Positions 45,065-54,034 of a DNA stretch of 64,000 nt are shown in pieces. A program made the position numbers and the translations under genes. The notes under the pieces are model-generated. The model did no database searches, had not been told where the DNA came from, and saw only the letters and a program-made list of their open reading frames with translations. Source of the stretch: UBA4465 sp002292365 (lineage in GTDB: Bacteria; Bacteroidota; Bacteroidia; Cytophagales; Cyclobacteriaceae). The stretch is from assembly GCA_943788615.1 (NCBI GenBank), contig CALSQY010000004.1, positions 744,001-808,000 on the forward strand, read 5' to 3'. The number at the start of each line of letters is the position of its first letter. The stretch's first letter is position 1.

Positions 45065-45259
45065 ATGAAAAAACTATCCAATAGAACTTCAATAATCTTG
45101 ATTTTAAATTTATTTTTAGGAGTGCTCTGGTTATTGAGCGCATAAGATATAACTGACTTGTTAAACAATAATACTGATTTTATTCAATTGGCTTTCTTTG
45201 CTACATCAGCAGAATGGAATTTCACATTGATCCTTGAAAAAAAGAAGAATAAAAATTAA
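45065..45259 (+). pseudogene. Small two-span membrane protein broken by a stop
   Basis: The frame opens MKKLSNRTSIILILNLFLG and continues through one hydrophobic helix to an in-frame TAA at codon 27. Downstream the same frame continues with DITDLLNNNTDFIQ and then AFFATSAEWNFTLILEKKK to a second TAA. The read-through product would be a 64-residue protein with a charged C-terminus. Either the gene is inactivated or only the first 26 codons are used. No family is recognised. Confidence 0.35.
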
Positions 45260-45403
45260 ATCATAGGCATATCTTCAGCTGTCAATAAGGCTCCCTTCTT
45301 ATCCTTAAAATCATTTCTTCCAACATAGTCTTTAACCTCATTGTAGATGGAAATTATAACTAACCTTCGGTCTTATAGCACTTCCCAAAAAACCTAGCGC
45401 TTG

Positions 45404-47455
45404 TTAATTGATCTCTGCACCATTGGTAGCATTAGTATCTGGTGCTATTGATTTAAGACTCCCATCTTCATTTTCAGCAAAAAGAAGCATTCCCTGTGAA
45501 GTGATGCCCATAATCTTGCGAGGTACCAGATTCAATAATACTGTTACTTTTTTTCCGATCATCTCTTCAGGACTAAAATGCTTCGCTACACCACTCACTA
45601 TAATCCGCTGATCCAATCCTGTATCAACGGTAAATTTGAGTAGTTTATTAGATTTCGGAACTGGTTCTGCCGTCAATATCTCCCCTACTCTCAGATCCAT
45701 TTTCATAAAATCATCATAGTTGATTTCTTCTTTAATAGGTGTTAACTGCACCGCTACCGCTTCATTTTCCTCTTTAGTATCCATAAGTTTTTTTATCTGG
45801 GCTTCAATAACCTCATCTTCTATCTTTTCGAATAACAATACTGCAGGGCCCAATATGGTCTCTTTTTTTAAATTATCTGAACAACCGGCATCCTGCCAAT
45901 TCAAATCTCCAAAATTCAAAATTTTGCTTAATTTATCATGAGTATTCGGTAAAAAAGGTTTTGAAAGTAGCCCCAGCGAAGTAGCCATTTGTAAACTGAT
46001 ATTTAAAATGGTTGAAACCCGTTCTGCATCTGTTTTGATCAATTTCCAAGGCTCCGTTTCTGCTAGATATTTATTGCCCAAACGGGCTAAATCCATAAGG
46101 TGATTGAGCGCTTCTCTAAATTTGAAAAGTTCCAAAGCACCGGCTATGCGATCTGGAAAGCTACTCAAGGCCTGCAACGCATCTTTATCAACCTTTTGAA
46201 GCTCTTGTTGCTCGGGGACTTTTCCTTCAAAAAACTTATGGGTAAGTACGACGGCCCTGTTCACGAAATTTCCATAAATAGCCACCAACTCGCTGTTATT
46301 TCGAGTTTGAAAATCTTTCCATGTAAAATCATTGTCTTTAGTCTCTGGGGAATTGGCCGTGAGTACATACCGCAGGACATCTTGCTTGTCAGGCAAATCT
46401 TTTAAATATTCATGAAGCCAAACGGCCCAATTTCGAGAAGTAGAAATTTTATTTCCTTCCAAGTTTAGGAACTCATTGGCAGGCACGTTGTCCGGTAAAA
46501 TATAACTACCCTCGGCCTTCAATATGGATGGGAAAATAATGCAATGAAAGACAATATTATCCTTACCGATAAAATGAACCAGTTTGGTGTCTTCTTTTTT
46601 CCAATAATCTTCCCAATTTTTACCTTTGGCCGCCGCCCACTCCTGGGTCGCAGAGATATAACCAATCGGGGCATCAAACCAAACATAAAGTACCTTTCCT
46701 GAAGCTTCCTTGATGGGTACCTTGATCCCCCAATCCAAATCTCGGGTCATGGGTCTGGCTCTTAACCCACCATCCAACCAACTTTTGCATTGACCCGAAA
46801 CGTTGGGTTTCCATTCTTTGTGATCTCGTAAAATATATTCTCTTAAAAAATTCTCGTATTTATCCAATGGGAAATACCAATGCTTAGTAGTCTTCATGAC
46901 GGGTACTTCTCCTGATAGCATAGATTTGGGATGTATCAATTCAGTAGGACTCAAGGTAGAGCCACAATGTTCACATTGATCACCATAAGCTTCGGGAAAT
47001 GAACACGTAGGACAAGTACCCTTGATGTAGCGATCCGCCAAGAATTGTTCTGCTTTTTCATCATAAAACTGCTCGCTCTCTTTTTCTTCAAATACCCCTT
47101 TTTTATAAAGGTTCTCAAAGTATGCTGAAGCCGTTTTATGATGTTGCAGTGAACTGGTCCGCGAATAAATATCAAAACTAATGCCGAAAGATGCAAAAGA
47201 GTTTTTAATCATCTCGTGATATCGATCTACAATTTCTTGAGGGGTTTTACCTTCCTTTCTTGCCTTCAGAGTAATGGCTACTCCATGCTCATCGGAACCT
47301 CCGATAAATGCTACATCTCTACCCACACCTCTTAAAAACCTCACATAAATATCAGCAGGTACATATACTCCAGCTAAATGTCCTATATGCACAGGTCCGT
47401 TGGCATAGGGTAATGCAGCAGTAACGGTATATTTATTAAACTTTTTTTCGGTCAT
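45404..47455 (-). CDS. metG: Methionyl-tRNA synthetase with C-terminal tRNA-binding domain
   Basis: It charges tRNA-Met. The ATG at 47455 gives 683 residues starting MTEKKFNKYTVTAALPYANG. The longer frame from 47494 is rejected because a promoter box lies inside it. HIGH is present in GPVHIGHLAG. The metal-binding knuckles are in CPTCSFPEAYGDQCEHC (about 144-160). The KMSKS loop reads KISTS (in GNKISTSRNW near residue 337). The anticodon domain follows, and residues about 580-683 are an EMAP/Trbp111-like OB fold (DFMKMDLRVGEILTAEPVP), which dimerises and binds tRNA. It is divergent from typA. Confidence 0.95.
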   Translation of the reverse strand: MTEKKFNKYTVTAALPYANGPVHIGHLAGVYVPADIYVRFLRGVGRDVAFIGGSDEHGVAITLKARKEGKTPQEIVDRYHEMIKNSFASFGISFDIYSRTSSLQHHKTASAYFENLYKKGVFEEKESEQFYDEKAEQFLADRYIKGTCPTCSFPEAYGDQCEHCGSTLSPTELIHPKSMLSGEVPVMKTTKHWYFPLDKYENFLREYILRDHKEWKPNVSGQCKSWLDGGLRARPMTRDLDWGIKVPIKEASGKVLYVWFDAPIGYISATQEWAAAKGKNWEDYWKKEDTKLVHFIGKDNIVFHCIIFPSILKAEGSYILPDNVPANEFLNLEGNKISTSRNWAVWLHEYLKDLPDKQDVLRYVLTANSPETKDNDFTWKDFQTRNNSELVAIYGNFVNRAVVLTHKFFEGKVPEQQELQKVDKDALQALSSFPDRIAGALELFKFREALNHLMDLARLGNKYLAETEPWKLIKTDAERVSTILNISLQMATSLGLLSKPFLPNTHDKLSKILNFGDLNWQDAGCSDNLKKETILGPAVLLFEKIEDEVIEAQIKKLMDTKEENEAVAVQLTPIKEEINYDDFMKMDLRVGEILTAEPVPKSNKLLKFTVDTGLDQRIIVSGVAKHFSPEEMIGKKVTVLLNLVPRKIMGITSQGMLLFAENEDGSLKSIAPDTNATNGAEIN

Positions 47456-47475
47456 CCAAAATCTTATTTCATCAG

Positions 47476-47483
47476 CAAATATA
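47476..47483 (-). promoter_or_regulatory. -7 box upstream of metG
   Basis: On the minus strand TATATTTG (47483-47476) fits TAnnTTTG and lies 20 bases before the ATG at 47455. It supports that start over the upstream Met at 47494. Confidence 0.45.
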
Positions 47484-47559
47484 AAGGATGCCAAATCACT
47501 TGAGCGCGCAATTAATTTTTATTTAGAGATTCCATAAGTATTTTCATTTGGAAATAAGC

Positions 47560-47567
47560 TAATTTTG
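47560..47567 (+). promoter_or_regulatory. -7 box upstream of typA
   Basis: TAATTTTG fits TAnnTTTG and lies 19 bases before the typA ATG at 47587. With the metG box at 47476-47483 it makes a compact divergent promoter region. Confidence 0.5.
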
Positions 47568-47586
47568 CGGTTAATTCAAATAGACT

Positions 47587-49386
47587 ATGCAAGAGATTCG
47601 AAACATTGCCATCATCGCACATGTTGACCATGGAAAAACCACCTTAGTGGATAAAATTATTTATTATTCTCAGCTTTTACGAGAAACTGAAGAAAAAGTA
47701 GATTTAATTCTGGATAGTAATGACCTAGAGCGTGAAAGAGGAATTACTATTCTATCTAAAAATGTTTCGGTAAACTACAAAGGAATTAAAATCAATATCA
47801 TTGACACCCCAGGTCACTCTGATTTTGGTGGTGAAGTAGAGCGTGTTCTAAAAATGGCAGATGGCGTGATTTTATTGGTGGATGCCCTTGAAGGTCCAAT
47901 GCCGCAAACTAGATTTGTTTTGAGTAAGGCCTTATATTTAGGATTGAAGCCGATCATTGTGGTCAATAAAGTAGATAAAGAAAACTGCAAGCCTGATGAA
48001 GTACATGAACAGGTATTTGAATTGATGTATTCATTGGATGCTACAGAAGACCAATTGGATTTTCATACATTATATGGTTCTTCAAAACAAGGCTGGATGA
48101 GCAACGAATGGAAGGAGCCGACATCCGACATCACCCCACTCCTCGATAAAATAATTGAAATCATCCCTCCTGCACCCATTAAGGAAGGTGTTCTTAAAAT
48201 GCAAATCACTTCACTCGACTTTTCGGCTTTCACTGGACGAATCGCCATAGGTCGCGTTTCACAAGGAACCATCAAAGAAAACATGCAAGTAGGACTTAGT
48301 AAGCGAGATGGTAGTATGAAACGCGTCAAAGTCAAGGAACTTCATGTTTTTGAAGGCTTGGGTAAAAACAAAATTTCTGAAGTTCATTGTGGTGATATTT
48401 GTGCTATTACAGGTATCGAAGACTTTGAGATTGGAGATACGGTGACGGATTTTGACCATCCAGAATTGATAGAAAGAATTGCCATTGATGAGCCTACCAT
48501 GAGCATGATGTTTTCCATCAATGACTCCCCCTTTTTCGGAAAAGAAGGCAAGTTTGTCACCTCTCGACATCTTAGAGAACGTCTGATGAAGGAAATAGAG
48601 AAAAATTTAGCTTTAAAGGTAGAAGAAACGGATACCGAAGATAAATTCTTAGTCTATGGCAGAGGAGTTTTGCATCTTTCGGTCCTTATAGAGACGATGC
48701 GTAGAGAAGGCTATGAATTTCAGATTGGTCAGCCTCAAGTAATGTTTAAGGAATTAGATGGCGTGAAAATGGAGCCGATCGAACATCTTGTAGTAGACGT
48801 ACCTGACGCATTTTCTGGAAAGGTAATCGAATTAGCATCACAAAAAAAAGGTGAACTCAACATTATGGAACCTAAAGGAAATATTCAACATTTGGAATTT
48901 GATATTCCGGCGAGGGGATTGATTGGGCTCAGAAATAATATGCTTACTGCGACCTCCGGAGAAGCTGTAATGACGCATCGATTCAAGGAATACCAGCCTT
49001 TCAAAGGTGAAATTGCTGGACGTATCAATGGGTCCCTCATTTCTATAGAAAATGGACCTGCAACGCCATTTGCGTTAGATAAATTATTAGATAGAGGCTC
49101 CTTTTTTATAGATCCAGGGGTAGATCTATACATGGGGCAAGTAATCGGTGAACACAGTAGAAGTAATGACCTAGTCGTGAATGTTCAAAAAGGAAAGAAG
49201 TTAACCAATATGCGTACTTCAGGTACCGATACGAATGTCAAGTTACCCCCTCCTAAAAAATTCAGTTTAGAAGAAGCCTTAGAATACATTCAAAAAGATG
49301 AATACGTGGAAGTTACGCCTAAATCCATCAGATTAAGGAAGATTTATTTGACAGAGCATGAACGCAAAAGAAATGGGACTAAATAA
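47587..49386 (+). CDS. typA: Ribosome-associated GTPase TypA/BipA
   Basis: A 599-residue translational GTPase that helps 50S assembly and stress or cold adaptation in studied bacteria. The G motifs are AHVDHGKTTL (11-20), RERGITI in the switch I region, DTPGHSDFGGEVERVL (G3) and VVNKVDKENCKPDEV (G4). Domains II, III and V follow, and the C-terminal domain specific to TypA ends GTDTNVKLPPPKKFSLEEALEYI, near residues 545-570. Length agrees with the family. Neighbours are metG (divergent) and an M61 peptidase 105 bases downstream. Confidence 0.96.
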   Translation: MQEIRNIAIIAHVDHGKTTLVDKIIYYSQLLRETEEKVDLILDSNDLERERGITILSKNVSVNYKGIKINIIDTPGHSDFGGEVERVLKMADGVILLVDALEGPMPQTRFVLSKALYLGLKPIIVVNKVDKENCKPDEVHEQVFELMYSLDATEDQLDFHTLYGSSKQGWMSNEWKEPTSDITPLLDKIIEIIPPAPIKEGVLKMQITSLDFSAFTGRIAIGRVSQGTIKENMQVGLSKRDGSMKRVKVKELHVFEGLGKNKISEVHCGDICAITGIEDFEIGDTVTDFDHPELIERIAIDEPTMSMMFSINDSPFFGKEGKFVTSRHLRERLMKEIEKNLALKVEETDTEDKFLVYGRGVLHLSVLIETMRREGYEFQIGQPQVMFKELDGVKMEPIEHLVVDVPDAFSGKVIELASQKKGELNIMEPKGNIQHLEFDIPARGLIGLRNNMLTATSGEAVMTHRFKEYQPFKGEIAGRINGSLISIENGPATPFALDKLLDRGSFFIDPGVDLYMGQVIGEHSRSNDLVVNVQKGKKLTNMRTSGTDTNVKLPPPKKFSLEEALEYIQKDEYVEVTPKSIRLRKIYLTEHERKRNGTK

Positions 49387-49491
49387 GTTATGTCCGATTT
49401 TAACATAGTTTAACTTACCGTTCATAAATTTTCTAATCGAAACAAAATCTAGATAAGCAAGGTAAACTACATTAGCCTTTGAATTTTTGAT

Positions 49492-51327
49492 ATGAAAATC
49501 ATTTTTTATCTATTCGCAACCTTTCAAATCCTCTATGCGGTCGCTCAAGGTCCTTACCAAATTAATCTAGATCTCACCGCTTCAAAAGAAGATCGATTAC
49601 TGGTGGTGATGAACTTACCTGACATCCAAGAGGATGAGGTAGAGTTTCATCTACCTAAAATCGTACCTGGGACTTACCGCATTTCAGATTTCGGAAAATT
49701 TGTGTCTACATTCGATGCCTTTGATCATCTAGGGAAGCCCCTCGAAGTATCCAAGATTTCAATCAACAAGTGGCTGATCTCAGGGAAGCCCAAACATATT
49801 GAATATTGGATTAATGATACCTTTGACCACATGGAAGGCTATGACGAGAATTTTCTCTTTGAGCCAGGGGGCACCAGTTTTGAAGCCGATAGGAATGTTT
49901 TTGTACTCAATAACTTTGGCATAATTGGGTACATTGATGGCTATAAAGAAATTCCCTTTGAACTCCGTGTCCTTCATTCAAAAGATACCTATGGGGCTAC
50001 TGCACTGGACAAGAAGATCCTAAACGATTCGCTTGATCTTTATATCGCGGCTGATTATCATTTTTTAGTGGACGGTCCCATCATGTACAATCAACCCGAT
50101 ACTCTCACCAAAAATATAGCCGGTGCCGAAATTCTCATTTCAGTGTACTCTCCACAAAAAGTCGTCAGTTCTTACGACATCATGGAAAATATTGAAGACC
50201 TAATGGTAGCCCAAAGCAATTATCTTGGCGGAACCTTACCGATTAAAAAATATGCCTACCTTATTTATCTCATGGATTACCCAAGTTTATCAAAAGGTAT
50301 GGGTGCATTAGAGCATTCTTACTCCTCCTTTTATACGCTCCCAGAATCAGTAGCCAACCAATTACCTCAATTTGTAAGAGACGTAGCTGCCCATGAATTT
50401 TTTCATATTATCACCCCACTAAGCATTCATTCTGAGCAAATCCATAATTTCAATTATATCAATCCTGAAATGTCGCAGCACCTTTGGCTTTATGAAGGGG
50501 TGACGGAATACAATTCTATGCATATGCAAGTGCATCAAGGACTCTATGATAATGAAACCTTCTTAGAGAAAGTTCAAGAAAAAATCACAAATGCTTCAGC
50601 TTATCCTTTGGTTTCATTTACCGAAATGAGCCAAAAAATCCTTGACCCAGCATTCAAGAATATGTATAGAAATGTCTATGAAAAAGGTGCACTGATAGGA
50701 ATGTGCTTGGACTTGGCCCTGATCAAATATTCCGAAGATACTTTAAATTTAGTAGGTCTTCTCAAACAACTATCTCAGAAATATGGCAAAGAAAATGCCT
50801 TTAAGGATAGTGAGTTCATCGATGTCATCACTGCCATGACTTATCCTGAAATTGGGACGTTTTTCAGTCGACATGTTCAAGGAAATGAACCATTACCTGT
50901 CGAAGAATACCTTTCTTGGGCGGGGATATCAATAAGAAAAGGTGGTGAAAAAAGAATGGCCTTGTGGGGTAATTTCAAATTAGGCTTAAACGAAAACAAT
51001 CAAATCATCGCATTGGCTACCGATCATCTTGATGCTTTTGGAACTCAAATTGGCTTCCAAGAAAACGATGTCTTCCATAAACTCAACGGCAAAGAACTGA
51101 ACCTCGACACTTGGAGAGCGTTGCTTTATGATTTTCAAGAAAATACACTCGATGGCTCAAAAGTGAAGATCGAGTTGATCCGAGAAATCAAAGGCAAAAC
51201 TAAAATAATAAAAAGAAAGGCCAAAGCAGAGACCTATCTGTACAAATATCCCAATGAATTAATCATTTCAAATGAATCTACTCGACAACAAAATAAAATA
51301 AGATCTTCCTGGATGAATGGTTTATAA
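49492..51327 (+). CDS. M61-family zinc metallopeptidase with PDZ-like domain
   Basis: A 611-residue exported peptidase. The signal peptide ends LYAVAQ near residue 19. The N-terminal beta domain spans about 20-190. The gluzincin catalytic domain carries HEFFH near residues 301-305, and the third ligand Glu is in WLYEGVTEYNSM near residue 335. A C-terminal PDZ-like domain is at about 490-590 (GTQIGFQENDVFHKLNGKEL). The family, named for glycyl aminopeptidase, often prefers N-terminal Gly or Ala. It is periplasmic and probably helps peptide turnover. It lies 56 bases before the adaptor gene, so it may be the first gene of that operon. Confidence 0.9.
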   Translation: MKIIFYLFATFQILYAVAQGPYQINLDLTASKEDRLLVVMNLPDIQEDEVEFHLPKIVPGTYRISDFGKFVSTFDAFDHLGKPLEVSKISINKWLISGKPKHIEYWINDTFDHMEGYDENFLFEPGGTSFEADRNVFVLNNFGIIGYIDGYKEIPFELRVLHSKDTYGATALDKKILNDSLDLYIAADYHFLVDGPIMYNQPDTLTKNIAGAEILISVYSPQKVVSSYDIMENIEDLMVAQSNYLGGTLPIKKYAYLIYLMDYPSLSKGMGALEHSYSSFYTLPESVANQLPQFVRDVAAHEFFHIITPLSIHSEQIHNFNYINPEMSQHLWLYEGVTEYNSMHMQVHQGLYDNETFLEKVQEKITNASAYPLVSFTEMSQKILDPAFKNMYRNVYEKGALIGMCLDLALIKYSEDTLNLVGLLKQLSQKYGKENAFKDSEFIDVITAMTYPEIGTFFSRHVQGNEPLPVEEYLSWAGISIRKGGEKRMALWGNFKLGLNENNQIIALATDHLDAFGTQIGFQENDVFHKLNGKELNLDTWRALLYDFQENTLDGSKVKIELIREIKGKTKIIKRKAKAETYLYKYPNELIISNESTRQQNKIRSSWMNGL

Positions 51328-51383
51328 AAAAAAGTAGACCTGTGGATTCGATCTAATTAAAAAAATCATTTAAATACCTCAAA

Positions 51384-52685
51384 ATGAATAAAAAAAATAT
51401 CCGCATCAGCATCGCCGTTTCACTTGTAATCGTAGCAAGTCTTTTCTTACTCAACCAGCCCATAAAAAATAGTGACAACATCCTCGTAGAAGTCAAAAAA
51501 GGCACATTCATTGTTGATGTTATCACTACCGGCGAATTAGAAGCGAAGCATTCAGTAGAAATTCAAGGACCCATAGGCTTAAGGGCCCATCGCATCTGGC
51601 AGGTCACTATTCAAGACATGATTGACGAAGGAACTTATGTGAAGAAGGGTGATTATGTCGCTCGACTGGATGCATCAGAACTTACCAATAAACTAAGTGA
51701 ATATCAGATTGAGTATGATAAAATTCAATCACAATTTATTCAAACCCAACTAGATACGACCCTTCAAATGCGCCAGTCGAGAGATGACCTAATCAACCTA
51801 GTCTATGAAATCGAAGAACGTAAAATGACCTTAGAACAATCCCAATTCGAGCCCCCCGCAACCATCAAGAAAGCCGAAATTGAAGTAGAAAAGGCAATCA
51901 GAGCCCATCAACAAGCACAGGAAAATTACTTTATTAAGCAAAAACAAAATATTGCTAAAATGACCGAAGTCACGGCTTCACTCAAAAAGCAAGGTCTGGA
52001 ACTCAAAGGATTAAAAGAATTGACACAAAAGTTTATGATTTATGCACCTGAAGATGGCATGCTTATTTATTATAAAGATTTTGAAGGTACAGTAAAAATA
52101 GGTTCTCAAATAGGTGCATGGAACCCAATAGTGGCTACCCTTCCAGACTTGTCTGTGATGTTATCTCAAACCTATGTCAATGAAGTAGATATACGTAAAA
52201 TCAAAAAGAATCAAATGGTTGAAATCGGTTTGGATGCATTTCCCGAAAAAAGCATACAAGGAAAAGTAATCAGAGTAGCCAATGTCGGCGAGCAAAGACC
52301 CAACTCTGACGCGAAAGTATTTAAAGTAAGTGTGGAACTACTAGGAACTGATGAATTAATCAAGCCGTCCATGACTACCTCTAATAAAATTATAACGCAA
52401 ACCCATCAAGATGCTTTATTCATACCTCTTGAATGTTTATATAATTATCAAAACTCCATCACCTATGTATATCAAAAAAATGGCATTAATGTCATAAAAA
52501 AAGAAGTCATTATCGGAGAAACTAATAGTGATGAAGTCATCATTCTTGATGGTTTGGAATTCGGAGATAAAGTTTATTTAAGTAAAATTAAAGAAGCGGA
52601 AGATCAAGATATCATTCGCGTATCTGAATCAAAAACAGCAATATTAGGACAGATAGGTTTCAGTTCACCATCAAAAACTTTTTGA
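51384..52685 (+). CDS. HlyD/MacA-like periplasmic adaptor
   Basis: A 433-residue adaptor with one N-terminal membrane helix (ISIAVSLVIVASLFLLNQP, about 8-26). A first lipoyl half follows. Then comes a long helical hairpin (about 95-215) with Gln-rich coiled-coil character. The second half holds IYAPEDGMLIYYKDFEGTVK near residue 221, and a beta-barrel with YVNEVDIRKIKKNQMVEIGLD follows. It resembles MacA, which couples a MacB-type permease to a TolC channel. Its stop codon overlaps the start of the permease gene by 4 bases. It is the first of three genes. Confidence 0.88.
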   Translation: MNKKNIRISIAVSLVIVASLFLLNQPIKNSDNILVEVKKGTFIVDVITTGELEAKHSVEIQGPIGLRAHRIWQVTIQDMIDEGTYVKKGDYVARLDASELTNKLSEYQIEYDKIQSQFIQTQLDTTLQMRQSRDDLINLVYEIEERKMTLEQSQFEPPATIKKAEIEVEKAIRAHQQAQENYFIKQKQNIAKMTEVTASLKKQGLELKGLKELTQKFMIYAPEDGMLIYYKDFEGTVKIGSQIGAWNPIVATLPDLSVMLSQTYVNEVDIRKIKKNQMVEIGLDAFPEKSIQGKVIRVANVGEQRPNSDAKVFKVSVELLGTDELIKPSMTTSNKIITQTHQDALFIPLECLYNYQNSITYVYQKNGINVIKKEVIIGETNSDEVIILDGLEFGDKVYLSKIKEAEDQDIIRVSESKTAILGQIGFSSPSKTF

Positions 52686-54034
52686 TCATGAAGCCTCCCT
52701 TTAAAAATAATTTTACCGACAAAGAACGCTTGATCGCCAATTTCACTATTGCATTTGAGGCGGTCCTTTCTAATCGTGTTCGATCCATATTAACGGGCTT
52801 AGGTATTATTTTCGGAGTAGCGGCAGTCATTGCCATGCTTGCTATTGGTAATGGTGCTCAAAAAGAGATAATTGACCAAATAAAACTAGTGGGTCTGAAT
52901 AATATCGTAATCAAATCTGTCATTGAACAAACAGAAGAACAAGTTTCTGCGGATGATCCTTTCATTAAAGAAAAAAATAAATACTCTCCTGGACTCTCAT
53001 TAAAAGATAAAAACGCTATCGCTAAAATACTCCCTAACATTCAGGCCATTAGTCCAGAAATTGTAAAGGATACCTATATTATAAATAAGGGAATTCGAAG
53101 ATCTGCCAAACTCGTGGGAGTGGAACCCCCCTATTTCAAACTCTTCAATTTTGAACTTGAAGAAGGAACTATGTTCAACGACCAAAATTTAATTCATGGA
53201 ATGCCCGTCTGTATCATTGGTAAATCTATAAAAGCAAAATTTTTCCCTTCAGAAAATCCCATAGGTAAAAAGCTAAAATGTGGTAACCACTGGCTCACCG
53301 TAATGGGGGTTCTCGAGCAAAGAATTATTTCTAAAAATAGTATCAAGCGATTGGGTATAAGAGATTATAATATGGACGTATATGTACCACTTAAAACTGT
53401 ATTGATCAGATATGAAAATAGAGATATGATTACAAAATCAATGATCAAAAAGGCATATAAAGAGAAAACCACCACTACCAATTATCACCAGCTGGACCGC
53501 TTAGTACTTCAAGTAGCAGAAACAGAAAAATTATCTGCTACTGCCGACATCATAGCACGGATGTTGTCACGAAAACATTTTGATATGGTAGATTATGAGA
53601 TCGAAATTCCGGAGTTATTACTCAAGCAACAACAACGCACCAATGATGTTTTTAATTATGTTTTAGGAGCCATAGCAGGCATCTCTCTACTGGTAGGTGG
53701 TATTGGCATCATGAACATCATGCTCGCTTCCGTATTAGAACGGATCAAAGAAATCGGACTGAGACTGTCCATTGGAGCAAAAAAAACAGATATTGTTTTT
53801 CAATTTATGTTTGAGGCCATCATGATCAGTGCCACAGGAGGTATTATTGGTATTTTTACAGGTATTCTGATGGCCTATGGAGTAAGTGCCTTTGCTGATA
53901 TTCCCACCATTATATCCTTTGGCTCCATTGTGATATCCTTTGGTGTCGCTACATTGATTGGTCTAATTTTCGGTATTACGCCTGCAAGAAAAGCGGCCCA
54001 ACAAAACCCTATAACCTCATTGAGATATGAATAA
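52682..54034 (+). CDS. MacB-like ABC permease without ATPase domain
   Basis: A 450-residue inner-membrane protein with an N-terminal helix in RSILTGLGIIFGVAAVIAMLAIG (about 36-58). A large periplasmic domain follows (about 60-320), then three C-terminal helices with GIMNIMLASVLERIKEIGLRLSIGAKK near residues 343-369. The C-terminus ARKAAQQNPITSLRYE is typical. This is the transmembrane half of MacB; the N-terminal nucleotide-binding domain of true MacB is absent and no separate ATPase gene is in the operon. The ATPase must be encoded elsewhere, or the ATPase at 23224 could serve, which is a guess. Confidence 0.88.
   Translation: MIMKPPFKNNFTDKERLIANFTIAFEAVLSNRVRSILTGLGIIFGVAAVIAMLAIGNGAQKEIIDQIKLVGLNNIVIKSVIEQTEEQVSADDPFIKEKNKYSPGLSLKDKNAIAKILPNIQAISPEIVKDTYIINKGIRRSAKLVGVEPPYFKLFNFELEEGTMFNDQNLIHGMPVCIIGKSIKAKFFPSENPIGKKLKCGNHWLTVMGVLEQRIISKNSIKRLGIRDYNMDVYVPLKTVLIRYENRDMITKSMIKKAYKEKTTTTNYHQLDRLVLQVAETEKLSATADIIARMLSRKHFDMVDYEIEIPELLLKQQQRTNDVFNYVLGAIAGISLLVGGIGIMNIMLASVLERIKEIGLRLSIGAKKTDIVFQFMFEAIMISATGGIIGIFTGILMAYGVSAFADIPTIISFGSIVISFGVATLIGLIFGITPARKAAQQNPITSLRYE

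Larger units (their letters stand above)
44304..45403. other. Gene-poor 1.1-kb region with short relics
   Basis: No complete gene of convincing composition was found. On the plus strand are a hairpin pair (44639-44698) and a small broken membrane-protein frame (45065-45259). On the minus strand are three short frames without starts: 44497-44643 (with HPVKNLLIAEKLSPGIVNIE), one ending near 44707 with NDFKDKSKEA, and one ending near 45260 with RNDFKDKKGALLTAEDMP. The last two share an 18-of-20 base match at their core, so they may be copies of one gene end. I cannot name the parent genes. Confidence 0.5.

Noticed and set aside
47456..47494. Longer metG start at 47494
   Set aside because: A TAnnTTTG box at 47476-47483 lies inside that extension, and homologues begin near MTEKKFNKYTV.
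49387..49491. Terminator after typA
   Set aside because: No stem of useful length with a following T run was found; the stretch is simply AT-rich.
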